DNA of 64,000 nucleotides from Moraxella sp. (GTDB taxonomy: Bacteria; Pseudomonadota; Gammaproteobacteria; Pseudomonadales; Moraxellaceae): contig JAUMUJ010000004.1 of the NCBI GenBank assembly GCA_030530785.1, positions 1-64,000 on the forward strand. Direction: 5' to 3'. Positions 52,802 to 62,055 of this stretch are shown here, piece after piece. A program made the translations under genes and the position numbers. The notes under the pieces were generated by a model, which ran no database searches, was not told where the DNA came from, and was given only the letters and a program-made list of their open reading frames with translations. The stretch's first letter is position 1. Each line of letters starts with the position of its first letter.

Positions 52802-53102
52802 GACCGTCCGCCTTAGGCAACACTTGCACAAAAGGGCGAATGTCCACATGGCTATATACACCACCATGCAGATATGGCTCGTCATTTGCCCAGCTTCTGG
52901 CTTCGCTGATGTCGCCAAAGTGAGCGATGATAAGACTGCCACTCATGGCAGGTTCGCCGTGATTTATGGGAGTAGGGCCTGCGATGACAAGGCGGTTTTG
53001 GGCATGTAGGGCGGTCAGTCGCTCTAAATGAGCAGGGCGAAGTTCGGCACGTTTGGCGGTACTGTCAGCGGTATCATGACCGATAATGGCAAATAATGGC
53101 AT
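52794..53102 (-). CDS. YciI family protein
   Basis: This 102-residue protein has a ferredoxin-like YciI fold. It shows MPLFAIIGHDTADS at the N-terminus with the conserved His-Asp, RPAHLERLTALHAQNRLVIAG in the middle and SWANDEPYLHGGVY near the end. The family is small and cytoplasmic, and its enzymatic role is uncertain. It overlaps the anchored coiled-coil gene by 8 bp and follows yciB on the same strand. The yciI/yciB neighbourhood is common in gammaproteobacteria. Confidence 0.86.
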   Translation of the reverse strand: MPLFAIIGHDTADSTAKRAELRPAHLERLTALHAQNRLVIAGPTPINHGEPAMSGSLIIAHFGDISEARSWANDEPYLHGGVYSHVDIRPFVQVLPKADGHE

Positions 53103-53157
53103 GGGTTTTTCCTAAGTTAATTTAAAAAAAAATGGTGTGATGACTTGGGTTAAAAAG

Positions 53158-53784
53158 TTATTTTTTAACAGCCGTTTCGTCTAATTTAAAATGCTTACGC
53201 AGGACGACAAACATACCCACCATAAAGCTCATCATCACAATGATGTCGCCAAAGGCGGTAAACTCACCCCAATATTCGCCCCCCATAAACACAAAGGCAA
53301 AAAAGGCGTGCAATCCCGCCATTAAGGCAAACAATCCCACCCACGCTAGGTTAAATTTTACCCAAGCCTTATCGCTCAGCACCAAAATATGCCCAAAGGC
53401 TTTACGCATGATGGGCTTGTTGTCCTTGATAAAAAAGGGCGAGATGAGTATCCCCAACGCAAAAGCTAGGTTAATCAGCACTGCTTTTAGGCGGATATAA
53501 TAGTCATCGCTCAAAGCAAGGGTCAATCCGCCAAAGACGATGGTCATTAGTAGCACAAGCCATTGTTGTTTGTCTAGGCGAAATTTTTGGCTGATAAATA
53601 AATAACCATAAACCAGCGTGGTGGCAAGCACCAACCCAAGCGTCCCCACAAGGATGTGATTATTATCCACACCGCCCGACAGTCCAAAAATGGTCAGCAG
53701 GGGGTGGTTTGTGTCTGTTTTTTCGGTGGTTTTGTATAAGACATAAAAAATAATAATCGGAATAAAATCAAATAAGGACTTCAT
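53158..53784 (-). CDS. yciB: Inner-membrane-spanning protein YciB (septation protein A/IspZ family)
   Basis: This 208-residue protein has five or six hydrophobic helices. It is recognised by MKSLFDFIPIIIFYVLYKTT at the N-terminus, the central ALSDDYYIRLKAVLINLAFA and FNLAWVGLFALMAGLHAFFAF. YciB is linked to cell envelope integrity and septation. The start at 53784 matches the family; a longer reading adds 20 unrelated residues. It is followed by yciI with a 55-bp gap. Confidence 0.9.
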   Translation of the reverse strand: MKSLFDFIPIIIFYVLYKTTEKTDTNHPLLTIFGLSGGVDNNHILVGTLGLVLATTLVYGYLFISQKFRLDKQQWLVLLMTIVFGGLTLALSDDYYIRLKAVLINLAFALGILISPFFIKDNKPIMRKAFGHILVLSDKAWVKFNLAWVGLFALMAGLHAFFAFVFMGGEYWGEFTAFGDIIVMMSFMVGMFVVLRKHFKLDETAVKK

Positions 53785-53833
53785 GGGTTTGGCAAAATTT
53801 AAAAAGGTATAGTTTAAATGAAAATGAGTAAAA

Positions 53834-53861
53834 ATAAAACCCAAAATTTATTGGGTTTTAT
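53834..53861 (-). terminator. Terminator after lon
   Basis: ATAAAACCCAA and TTGGGTTTTAT form a stem about 12 bp beyond the lon stop, with T-rich flanks on the minus strand. Confidence 0.7.
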
Positions 53862-53872
53862 CTGTTTTAGTA

Positions 53873-56278
53873 TCAGCTTCTTAATGTTTGCTCGTCTGTT
53901 TTGATGACTACGTTTGGACTTAGGGGCATGAGTGGGGCGGTCAGAGCCACGTTTAGCACCTCATCGATGGTCTGTACTGCCTGAATGGTTAAGCCGTTTT
54001 TGACGTTGTCGGGAATGTCGGCAAGGTCAGGCTCGTTGGACTTGGGGATAAGGACGTGCTTAATCCCGCCACGATGGGCAGCCAGCAGTTTTTCTTTTAA
54101 TCCGCCGATTTTTAGTACTTTGCCACGCAAGGTAACTTCGCCCGTCATGGCAATGTCAGCCCGAATGGGTATGCCCGTAAAGGCAGAGACGATGGCGCAG
54201 GTCAAGGCAATGCCTGCCGATGGCCCGTCTTTGGGGGTAGCTCCTTCGGGCATATGCACATGAATGTCGGTGTCTTTAAATTTGTCATAGCTGACACCAA
54301 ACCGCTCACCCCCTGCCCGCACCACGCTCATGGCGGTGCGAATGGACTCTTTCATGACATCGCCAAGCGACCCTGTAAAGATAAGCTCGCCCTTGCCCTG
54401 CATGGTGGTGGTCTCAATGGTCAAAAGCTCGCCACCTACCGATGTCCACGCAAGCCCTGTAATCCGCCCAATCTCTGGTTCTTTTTCTGCCAAGCCAAAA
54501 TCAAAAGGCTTTACGCCAAGATAATCGGCGATGTTATCGTCCGTTACCGATAAAGGTTCAATTTTTGTGCCTTTTTTGGGTTTTGTGCCATAGGTTTCAA
54601 CCTGTGAGCGCACCGCTTTACGACTGATTTTGTTAATCTCTCGCTCTAAGTTTCGCACGCCTGCTTCTCGGGTATAGTGGCGAATAATGCTCAAAACAGC
54701 GTCATCGCTGATGTCCAGCTCATCTTTACCAAGCCCGTTTTGTTTTAGGGATTTGGGGGTCAGATAATTATTGGCGATGGCAAGTTTTTCGTCTTCGGTG
54801 TATCCTGGCAGGCGAATGACTTCCATACGGTCAAGCAAGGCTGGCGGTATGTTCATGGAGTTGGCGGTGCAGATGAACATCACTTCGGACAAATCCAAAT
54901 CCAAATCAAGATAATGGTCGTTAAAACTGTGGTTTTGCGATGGGTCAAGCACTTCTAAGAGAGCAGATGCAGGGTCGCCCCGATAGTCTTGTGCCATTTT
55001 GTCAATTTCGTCTAATAAAAATAGCGGGTTTTTGACTTCCACTTTTGCTAAGGACTGCACAATCTTACCAGGCATTGCTCCGATATAGGTACGTCTGTGC
55101 CCCCGAATTTCGGCTTCATCACGCACCCCACCCAACGCCATACGCACAAATTTACGACCTGTGGCACGAGCAATGCTCTCACCCAGTGATGTTTTACCAA
55201 CACCTGGGGGACCTACCAAGCATAGGATAGGACCTTTTAGTTTTTTGACCCGAGATTGCACTGCCAAGTACTCAATGATGCGGTCTTTGACATCATCAAG
55301 CCCATAATGGTCAGCGTTTAGGGTGTCTTTGGCTTTGTTTAAATCAATGGCGACCTTGCTCGCTTTTTTCCATGGGGTGTCCAGTATCCACTCCACATAG
55401 CCACGCACCACCGACGCTTCTGATGAGTTGGCGGGCATTTGTTTTAATTTTTTAAATTCGTTTTCGGCCTTTTTGCGAACATCATCTGGCAGGTCAGCTT
55501 CTTTTAGGCGTTTTTCAAGTTCGCCATCTTCTTCGTCTTCGCCGTCATTTAAATCAGACAACTCAGACTTAATCGCTTTCATTTTTTCGTTTAAGACGTA
55601 CTCACGATGGTTATTTTCCATTTGTTTGCGAACCGATTCTTGTAATTCGCTTTCTATGGATTGTTCGGCTTGGTTTTTGACAAAATAGTCGTTTAAAATG
55701 TCCAAATATTCATGCACGTCATCACCGCTTAAAATACGCTGTTTGTCGTCCAGTGGCATGGCGGTGCGAGTGGCGATAAAATACACCAATTCTAACAAGT
55801 CATTAATGCGACTTGCCACCCGAAGTAGCTCACGGGCGTTACGCAGATTGGCTTCGGCATAGTCGCCAAATAGCCCAAGCAGTAAAGTTTTTTGGGTTTC
55901 GCTGTCTTGGTTGTTTAGGGGGTTTTGGACGGTCTGTTCGCTAAAAGTCGCCAAAAATACATCACTATCGGTAATGTGTTCTACTTTGGCACGGCTGATG
56001 CCCTCTATCAGTACTTTTAGGGTGTTTTCATCGCCATCGTGGGGCATGGTGCTGACGATGCGACAAAGCGTGCCGTGAGTGTGCAAATTATCGGTGCTAA
56101 TCTCTTCGGTCAGCGAGTCTTTTTGGGAAACCACCAAAATCAAATCATCATGGTGCTTTTGAGACAGCTCAATGGCGTGGACGGATTTTTTACGCCCGAC
56201 AAATAGGGCGATTTGCATTTGTGGATAGACCACCACATCACGCACGGCAAGTAGGGGTAAGACTTGGTTATCAGGCAT
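53873..56278 (-). CDS. lon: ATP-dependent protease Lon
   Basis: Lon is the cytoplasmic AAA+ protease that degrades damaged and short-lived regulatory proteins. It has 801 residues: an N-terminal substrate domain from VLPLLAVRDVVVYPQMQIAL, the AAA+ domain with Walker A GPPGVGKTSLGESIA and Walker B FLLDEIDKM, and the protease domain with the catalytic Ser in PKDGPSAGIAL and its Lys partner downstream (TGEVTLRGKVLKIGGLKEKL). The start at 56278 has GGAG six bases upstream; the TTG twelve bases before it is less likely. Confidence 0.96.
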   Translation of the reverse strand: MPDNQVLPLLAVRDVVVYPQMQIALFVGRKKSVHAIELSQKHHDDLILVVSQKDSLTEEISTDNLHTHGTLCRIVSTMPHDGDENTLKVLIEGISRAKVEHITDSDVFLATFSEQTVQNPLNNQDSETQKTLLLGLFGDYAEANLRNARELLRVASRINDLLELVYFIATRTAMPLDDKQRILSGDDVHEYLDILNDYFVKNQAEQSIESELQESVRKQMENNHREYVLNEKMKAIKSELSDLNDGEDEEDGELEKRLKEADLPDDVRKKAENEFKKLKQMPANSSEASVVRGYVEWILDTPWKKASKVAIDLNKAKDTLNADHYGLDDVKDRIIEYLAVQSRVKKLKGPILCLVGPPGVGKTSLGESIARATGRKFVRMALGGVRDEAEIRGHRRTYIGAMPGKIVQSLAKVEVKNPLFLLDEIDKMAQDYRGDPASALLEVLDPSQNHSFNDHYLDLDLDLSEVMFICTANSMNIPPALLDRMEVIRLPGYTEDEKLAIANNYLTPKSLKQNGLGKDELDISDDAVLSIIRHYTREAGVRNLEREINKISRKAVRSQVETYGTKPKKGTKIEPLSVTDDNIADYLGVKPFDFGLAEKEPEIGRITGLAWTSVGGELLTIETTTMQGKGELIFTGSLGDVMKESIRTAMSVVRAGGERFGVSYDKFKDTDIHVHMPEGATPKDGPSAGIALTCAIVSAFTGIPIRADIAMTGEVTLRGKVLKIGGLKEKLLAAHRGGIKHVLIPKSNEPDLADIPDNVKNGLTIQAVQTIDEVLNVALTAPLMPLSPNVVIKTDEQTLRS

Positions 56279-56422
56279 GATAAACTCCAAAATTTTATAA
56301 TGCCCCTAGTTATGGTGGCAAGCAGGGCAAATTGCAAGGGGTGCATGGATTTTGTTGGCTTGTCAGCATGATAAAGATTTGCTATATTAAGTACCAAACC
56401 ATCTGTTTTTTAAGGAAAAATC

Positions 56423-56844
56423 ATTAACAAATCCACCCCTGCCTATGTCGGTGCATCTTGAGTGGTGCGTGTGGGTGTGCTTGGTTTTTAAATCGGTCTG
56501 TGGAATGCCCAGATGATGCTAAATGAAAAGAGCTATTATTTGGCGGTGTTGGCGTTGGGGCTGTATTCGGCGATTAGCCTACAAAAGACCATTCGGGATA
56601 AAGCCGAAAATATCCCTGTATCGGGAATGTATTACGGCATCAGCTGGGGAGCGTGGGGCTGGCGGTGATTTTGATGAGCGTGGGGTTGTGGAACGCCACC
56701 TTACTGCTTAGTGAAAAGGGCTATTATTTCATGGTGTTTGCCTTGTTGCCCTTTGTTGTGATTGCCATTCAAAAGAACATTCGGGATTTGCAAGCGGTGG
56801 GAGCGGACAAACTTGATGATGAGTTTTTTATGACTGATGAATGA
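56423..56844 (+). pseudogene. yiaA: Degenerate yiaA-like inner-membrane protein gene
   Basis: The sequence encodes the two YiaAB-type repeats of E. coli Yia[21 protein letters not shown], then [20 protein letters not shown], and, in another frame, [20 protein letters not shown] and [10 protein letters not shown] in variant form. The gene is broken. The expected start codon position is ATT after an AAGGAAA site, TGA and TAA stops interrupt the N-terminal part (after YVGAS and after LGF), and a frameshift lies near 56650, just after GISWG. Four lesions mean it is no longer expressed as a full protein. It converges on cmoM and overlaps its stop. Confidence 0.72.
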
Positions 56845-57628
56845 CTGGGTAGAATTGCTTTTTTGCCAAAATATGCAAATACCGCCCCATTTGCCAAAAA
56901 GGGTGGGTTTGGGAGTATTTAAGCTCCATCGCCACGACATCATCGGGGTGATTTAGTCCGCCACGTTTTAAGGGGGTATAGTCAGAGAACACCCGTATTC
57001 CCGATTGGCATATGATGGTATAATTTCCATCATCAAGCCATGATTTGACCGTATCATAAGCGACAGGGTTATTTGGGGTCAGGCTCTTGTTATCGGCAGG
57101 TTTGGGGCGTTCTAGCTGATAAAAATTACCCATGATAAGGTTACGATATGTCATGCTGACAGGATTATAAAAACACAGCGACAATAAGCCATCATCGGCT
57201 AAAAATTCATCAAAAAACGCCATAATCTTGGCAGGTTCGCCCAGCCACTCTAAGACGGCATGACAGAGTATCAGGTCAAATTTTTCACCCTTTAACAGTG
57301 TGGTTAGCTTTTGATAGGGGGCGACAATAAAACGGGGAGACACACCAAGCTCACAGGCGACTGTTTGAGCCTTTTGTATCATCTTATCGGAGATGTCGCT
57401 GATGGTAACGTCATGATTTTTGGCAAGATTTAGGCTGATTTGGGCAAGCCCCGCCCCCACATCCAGCACCTTTAATGGGCGGTCGGGCAAATGCTCGGAT
57501 AAGTCCCGTTCTAGTACAGTAAGGCGAATCTGACCTTTTAGACCGCCATAGACTTTTTTGGCAAAATGCTCGGCGATGTCGTTGAAATTGCGGTCGTGAT
57601 TTGTTGGTTTTTGGTGATGAACAGTCAT
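56828..57628 (-). CDS. cmoM: tRNA 5-carboxymethoxyuridine methyltransferase CmoM
   Basis: CmoM methylates cmo5U34 to mcmo5U in certain tRNAs, using SAM. It has 266 residues. The family pattern is clear: [20 protein letters not shown] with GQIR at the start, the SAM motif [18 protein letters not shown], the [16 protein letters not shown] block, [20 protein letters not shown], and [10 protein letters not shown] near the C-terminus. It overlaps the yiaA pseudogene by 17 bp at its 3' end. Confidence 0.92.
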   Translation of the reverse strand: MTVHHQKPTNHDRNFNDIAEHFAKKVYGGLKGQIRLTVLERDLSEHLPDRPLKVLDVGAGLAQISLNLAKNHDVTISDISDKMIQKAQTVACELGVSPRFIVAPYQKLTTLLKGEKFDLILCHAVLEWLGEPAKIMAFFDEFLADDGLLSLCFYNPVSMTYRNLIMGNFYQLERPKPADNKSLTPNNPVAYDTVKSWLDDGNYTIICQSGIRVFSDYTPLKRGGLNHPDDVVAMELKYSQTHPFWQMGRYLHILAKKQFYPVIHQS

Positions 57629-57799
57629 AAAATTGCCACAAAGTGATGAATTTTGTAATTGGTATAAAAATTGGTATGAACGGTACTGTTTTGGGGTATC
57701 AGCTGTGTTATAATGCCCAATCTTTGCCCATTATCTGGTATTGTAACTGATTTTAAAGATAATTGCTTGGGTAATTACATGACACACAAAAGGTATGGT

Positions 57800-58771
57800 A
57801 TGAAAAATCACATCAAATTTGTTTTTGGTCTGTCTTTAATGGCGTTGGCGTTGGCGTTGGCAGGTTGCGATAAAAAAGAAAAAACCCAAGAAAGTGCCAA
57901 ACCATCAGCAGACGTGGCACGACCTGTGGTGAGCGAACGCCCGCAGGTGGTGTGTGATGATGTCGGCACAAAAAACCGTGTGGTTGCCCTTATCCAAGAC
58001 GGGTTATTAAAATCATCGCTGGACGCATTGGGTAATGCAAAAACCCCCGCTCTAGAACAGCACCTAAAATCTCGCTTGGCACAGACACAGATAGACGTAC
58101 AAAATATCCGCTATGACAATGGCGAATGTCAAGGCGAACTGCACATCAGTCTAGACCCCAAAGATGTCGCTACGGCGAATAAAGCCTTTGCTGATGCTCG
58201 GGTTGCCAGTTTAGATGAGCGTGCGGTAGAAAACGGTGTCAGCTTGCTGGGCGGTCATCGCTTGGTGGCAAATTTTGTGTATCAGGTGGACGGTGAGGCA
58301 CTTGCCATCAACACATCAAACCCTGCCATTTCGGTGGCATCAAAGGCACTGGCTCAGGCGAGTATCGCCACTGTCCGCCAAGACAGAGCGACCGCACGCC
58401 GTGATTCGGGCAGTTCATACCAAGCTCCGAACATCGCCCCACCACCGACCGTACGTCCTGCACCAACGCCACGTCCTGCCGAGCCACAACAACAGGCACA
58501 GCAAGCTCAGCCACAGCCACGCCGTACCCCAACACCAGAAACCGCCGTACTGCGTCCTGAGGACGTGCCAAGCCGTGAGCGTGAAACCGCTCCTACTCCT
58601 AGCAGTTCTGCGACTGCCAGCAGTGAGCCACCCATCACTGCCAAAGAGCGAGCAGAGATACAAACCCAGACACAAGCTCAGCCCAAGCCTGAACCAAAGG
58701 CAGAGACCAAAGCTCCTGCCACACCGAGTGGGGGAGAGATTACCATCGTAGAGAGTAACGAGACCTACTGA
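57800..58771 (+). CDS. Hypothetical lipoprotein with Pro/Gln/Ala-rich C-terminal half
   Basis: This 323-residue protein has a lipoprotein signal ending ALAGC. An N-terminal domain of about 170 residues (VCDDVGTKNRVVALIQDGLL, then KSSLDALGN, up to HRLVANFVYQVDGEALAI) has no family I can name. A long low-complexity tail follows, rich in Pro, Gln, Ala, Thr and Glu. AAAGG lies before the ATG at 57800; a longer frame starts further upstream without a signal peptide. The tail may span the periplasm or peptidoglycan. A strong terminator follows. Confidence 0.72.
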   Translation: MKNHIKFVFGLSLMALALALAGCDKKEKTQESAKPSADVARPVVSERPQVVCDDVGTKNRVVALIQDGLLKSSLDALGNAKTPALEQHLKSRLAQTQIDVQNIRYDNGECQGELHISLDPKDVATANKAFADARVASLDERAVENGVSLLGGHRLVANFVYQVDGEALAINTSNPAISVASKALAQASIATVRQDRATARRDSGSSYQAPNIAPPPTVRPAPTPRPAEPQQQAQQAQPQPRRTPTPETAVLRPEDVPSRERETAPTPSSSATASSEPPITAKERAEIQTQTQAQPKPEPKAETKAPATPSGGEITIVESNETY

Positions 58772-58774
58772 ACA

Positions 58775-58802
58775 AAAATCCCCCAATTTGGGGGATTTTT
58801 TA
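58775..58802. terminator. Bidirectional terminator after the lipoprotein gene
   Basis: AAATCCCCC and GGGGGATTT form a strong stem with a short loop and A/T-runs on both sides, between convergent genes. Confidence 0.85.
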
Positions 58803-58817
58803 TGGGTGGTGTATTGA

Positions 58818-59408
58818 TTAAAAATCTAAACGCACACCTGCTTTTGCACCATATTGTTCAACTTTGGTATCGCCAATTTTGCCCAAATAGTTATATTCTA
58901 CCGCACCATCAATGGCAAGATTGGGGGCAACTTGGTATTGTACACCAACCACCGCACCTGCCCCCATTTGAGTATCACGATAGTGCAGGTATTGTACATC
59001 TGCAATGGGGATACCATAATCATTTGCAAGTATAAAGTTTTCGCCATCAATACCTATGCGGTTTGCTGATAATCTTACGCCCACATAAGGCGTGATGGGC
59101 GTGTTGTTTTTAAAGTCATAAAAACCAGAGATGCCCACCGAGTCAATCTTTGCCTTAGCGTAGGAATTTTCGCCCAGTTGCTCTTTTTCATCGGCAAGTC
59201 GGCTATAATCAACGGCATATCTTGTTCCATTTTCCATCGCCTGCCCGATGGCAATGCCATAAGAGACGGTGCTTTCGGTCAGTTCACCACTGTAATCAAA
59301 CTCAAAACTAGAATGCCCAGCGTTGGCTTGGATATAGGTGGTATTGGCATGAGTGGTGGCTAGGGTACAGGCACTGACCAGCATTGTTGCAAAAATGAAT
59401 CTTTTCAT
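58818..59408 (-). CDS. Small outer-membrane beta-barrel protein, phase-variable by promoter
   Basis: This 196-residue protein has a signal peptide (cleaved after THA) and eight predicted amphipathic strands. It ends in the classic ...AGVRLDF barrel signal with terminal Phe. TTYIQANAGHSSFEFDYSG, YAVDYSRL, GISGFYDFK and VGVQYQVAPNLAIDGAVEYN resemble the Opa/OmpX-like porin family and the Opa-like proteins of Moraxella. Such proteins are often adhesins or immune targets. Transcription is probably controlled by a run of 14 G between the -35 and -10 elements. Confidence 0.82.
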   Translation of the reverse strand: MKRFIFATMLVSACTLATTHANTTYIQANAGHSSFEFDYSGELTESTVSYGIAIGQAMENGTRYAVDYSRLADEKEQLGENSYAKAKIDSVGISGFYDFKNNTPITPYVGVRLSANRIGIDGENFILANDYGIPIADVQYLHYRDTQMGAGAVVGVQYQVAPNLAIDGAVEYNYLGKIGDTKVEQYGAKAGVRLDF

Positions 59409-59473
59409 AAGAATTCCTTACAAAACAGCTATATAAAATAATAAAACCTTGTAAAAAAATACAAAGTGTTTAC

Positions 59474-59505
59474 ATTTTACCCCCCCCCCCCCCTAATTTT
59501 GACAA
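59474..59505 (-). promoter_or_regulatory. Phase-variable promoter with a 14-G tract in the spacer
   Basis: On the minus strand, TTGTCA (59500-59505) is followed by AAATTA, 14 G (59480-59493) and TAAAAT (59474-59479). The spacer is 20 bp, three over the optimum. Slippage of the G tract would move the spacing through 16-18 bp and switch expression of the outer-membrane barrel gene on or off. Confidence 0.8.
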
Positions 59506-59569
59506 ACATAATCAGACAGGCTGATGAAAAATAAAGACGAGCTGATGATGGATTTTTTGATATAAAAAC

Positions 59570-59593
59570 GCCCAAACAGTCATCTGCTTGGGC
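59570..59593 (-). terminator. Terminator after the adenosyltransferase gene
   Basis: GCCCAA and TTGGGC form a 6-bp stem, and the minus transcript continues in TTTTTA. It lies 16 bp after the stop codon. Confidence 0.6.
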
Positions 59594-59609
59594 ATGATTG
59601 GCGATAAGA

Positions 59610-60191
59610 TTAGCTGTTTAAATCTGCCAAAATGTCCTTGTGCCAAAAGGTTTCGCTGGTCTCTCTTTCATCGGTCAGATACCGCCCCAGCACAAACAGA
59701 TAATCTGACAGGCGATTTAAAAATTTTAGTCCGTCATCGCTGATGGCGTTAGGGTTTTGTCGTTTTAGGGTGGTGGCGGAGCGTTCGGCACGGCGGGCGA
59801 TGCTTCGGGCTAAGTGGGTTTGACAAACCAGCACCGAACCTTTGGGGAGAATGAATTCTTTGAGTGGGGGTAGACGAGCGTTCATCTTATCCATGCATTT
59901 TTCTAAATATCGCCAATGCTCATCATAAATGCCCCGATAATTGTTGGGGTTTTGGGTGGCCATCTCACCACCAAGATTAAACAGCAAATGCTGTATGACG
60001 GTCAGCTCATTGCATCGGGTGATGCCTGCTGGCATATACGCCAAAATCATGCCGATGTGGCAGTTTAATTCGTCAATGTCCCCCATCGCCACAAACACCA
60101 AATCGTCTTTGGGTAGGCGTGTGCCGTCAGCCAGCCCTGATGTGCCGTCATCGCCCTTGCCAGTGTAGATTTTTGAAAGTCGGTTGCTCAT
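59610..60191 (-). CDS. ATP:cob(I)alamin adenosyltransferase (PduO type)
   Basis: This enzyme transfers adenosyl from ATP to cob(I)alamin, giving adenosylcobalamin. It has 193 residues. The N-terminal ATP loop is IYTGKGDDGTSGLADGTRLP. The conserved AMGDIDELNCHIGM, the LPKGS motif and RSIARRAERSATTL follow, with the C-terminal FLNRLSDYLFVLGRY. These match the PduO/MMAB family. The gene is monocistronic here. No B12-dependent enzyme or cobalamin synthesis gene is close by. Confidence 0.93.
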   Translation of the reverse strand: MSNRLSKIYTGKGDDGTSGLADGTRLPKDDLVFVAMGDIDELNCHIGMILAYMPAGITRCNELTVIQHLLFNLGGEMATQNPNNYRGIYDEHWRYLEKCMDKMNARLPPLKEFILPKGSVLVCQTHLARSIARRAERSATTLKRQNPNAISDDGLKFLNRLSDYLFVLGRYLTDERETSETFWHKDILADLNS

Positions 60192-60357
60192 GTAAATTAG
60201 TCCTTAAATCTGTATGCCTATCATCGGCAGGTGTCGTGTCTTAGCTTTGTGCATTTTATGGTGGTTAAGATGGGCAGTGAATTGATGCCCAATTATAGCA
60301 CTTTTACCCAAAGTTTGATATGATAACCCTTTTAAAAATTTTCTCAAAAGGCACACC

Positions 60358-61755
60358 ATGAGCGATTTGCATCTTTATAACACCTTATCAGCACAAAAAG
60401 AGCGGTTTACCCCCATTCATGCAGGAAAAGTGGGTATGTATGTCTGTGGCATGACGGTGTATGATTATTGTCATATCGGACACGCTCGGGTCATGGTGAG
60501 CTTTGATGTGATTTATCGTTGGCTGTCTCGGTATTTTGATGTCAATTATGTTCGTAACATCACTGACATTGACGATAAGATTATTCAGCGAGCGGGCGAA
60601 AATGGCGAAAGTATTGGTGAGCTGACCGCACGCTTTATCAGTGCCATGCATGAAGATGCTGACCGTTTGGGGTGCTTGCGTCCAAGTAGCGAACCACGAG
60701 CAACCGATCACATTCCCCAAATGTTGGGCATGATAGATGCCTTAGCATCCAAAGATTTGGCCTATCAAGGGGCAAATGGCGATGTGTATTATAAGGTGGC
60801 AAATTTCCCCGATTATGGTAAGCTGTCTAAACGTAAACTTGCCGATATGCAGGCAGGAGCAAGGGTGCAGACGGTGGATGATAAAGACAGTCCCTTTGAT
60901 TTTGTGCTGTGGAAATCTGCCAAGCCGTCCGAACCGCATTGGCAAAGTCCGTGGGGCTTGGGTCGCCCTGGTTGGCACATTGAATGCAGTGCGATGAGTA
61001 CCTGCTGTTTGGGGGAGAGTTTTGACATTCATGGCGGTGGGCATGATTTGCAGTTTCCTCACCACGAAAACGAGATTGCCCAATCCGAAGGGGCAACGGG
61101 CAAGCCATATGCCAACAACTGGCTACACGTGGGTTTTGTTAATGTGGACGGCGAAAAAATGAGCAAATCTTTGAACAACTTCTTCACCATTCGTGAAGTG
61201 TTGCAGGATTTTCATGCCGAGACCATTCGCTTTTTTATCCTGTCTAGTCATTATCGTAGCCCGATTAACTTCTCTGATACGGCTTTAAAAGAAAGCCATA
61301 CCGCTTTATCACGCTTATATCATGCTCTAAAACCTTTTGGTGAGATAGATACGGATGAGACAGCATGGGCAAGCAACCATGGGCAGGCGTTCGTGAGTGC
61401 GATGAATGATGATTTTAATACCGCCCAAGCAGTCAGCATCTTATTTGAGCTTGCAGGCGAGATAAACAAAGCGGTCAAGGCAGATGATATGGCGGGCGGA
61501 CAGCGATTTGCTGTGATTTTAAAGACATTGGCAAGCGTGCTAAACATCGCCCAAACCGCCCCCCAAGCCTTTTTGCAAGCTCAAATTGGCGATGAGGGCA
61601 TTTCTGAAAGTGAGATTTTGGCGATGATAGATAAGCGAAAACAAGCCAAAGCTGATAAGGACTTTGCTCTTGCTGACCAAATCCGTGCCGAGCTAAACGA
61701 AAAAGGTGTGGAGCTAGAAGACAGTAGGACGGGGACGAGCTGGCGGAGAGTGTGA
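60358..61755 (+). CDS. cysS: Cysteinyl-tRNA synthetase
   Basis: CysS charges tRNA-Cys. It has 465 residues, the usual length. Class I motifs: [20 protein letters not shown] (HIGH plus the zinc-binding Cys) and [11 protein letters not shown] (KMSKS). Zinc-binding residues continue in WHIECSAMS and [12 protein letters not shown]. It stands alone on the plus strand, followed by about 300 bp without a convincing gene. Confidence 0.96.
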   Translation: MSDLHLYNTLSAQKERFTPIHAGKVGMYVCGMTVYDYCHIGHARVMVSFDVIYRWLSRYFDVNYVRNITDIDDKIIQRAGENGESIGELTARFISAMHEDADRLGCLRPSSEPRATDHIPQMLGMIDALASKDLAYQGANGDVYYKVANFPDYGKLSKRKLADMQAGARVQTVDDKDSPFDFVLWKSAKPSEPHWQSPWGLGRPGWHIECSAMSTCCLGESFDIHGGGHDLQFPHHENEIAQSEGATGKPYANNWLHVGFVNVDGEKMSKSLNNFFTIREVLQDFHAETIRFFILSSHYRSPINFSDTALKESHTALSRLYHALKPFGEIDTDETAWASNHGQAFVSAMNDDFNTAQAVSILFELAGEINKAVKADDMAGGQRFAVILKTLASVLNIAQTAPQAFLQAQIGDEGISESEILAMIDKRKQAKADKDFALADQIRAELNEKGVELEDSRTGTSWRRV

Positions 61756-62055
61756 GTGGGACGTGCCTACCCTTGATAACACTTTTATAAAACCAAACGC
61801 ACTCAAAAAGTGAGATGACATGGCTGTTGGCAATAATGGTCGGTTGGGTGGTGGAGATATTGATAAATGTGCTGGGGATATTTGGTTGATTGTGGTCAAA
61901 AGATAATCGGTATTTGGTTTGTTATGTCTTTTGTGTAGATGGCAAGGTGCGTGGTATGCACCTTATGAGACTGATGATTAAGATGTGTGTTAAAGCAAAT
62001 CTTGGCGATGGCTTTGAGCATTTTGCGATTAAAAAGATAAGCGGGGAGCTAATTG
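61756..62055. other. Intergenic stretch without a convincing gene
   Basis: Between cysS and the DUF2272 gene there are only short open frames. One of them, near 61817, could encode a 24-residue hydrophobic peptide (MTWLLAIMVGWVVEILINVL and onward), which may be a fragment of a lost membrane protein gene. I see no clear terminator or promoter apart from the GGGGAG ribosome-binding site at 62043-62048. Confidence 0.4.
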
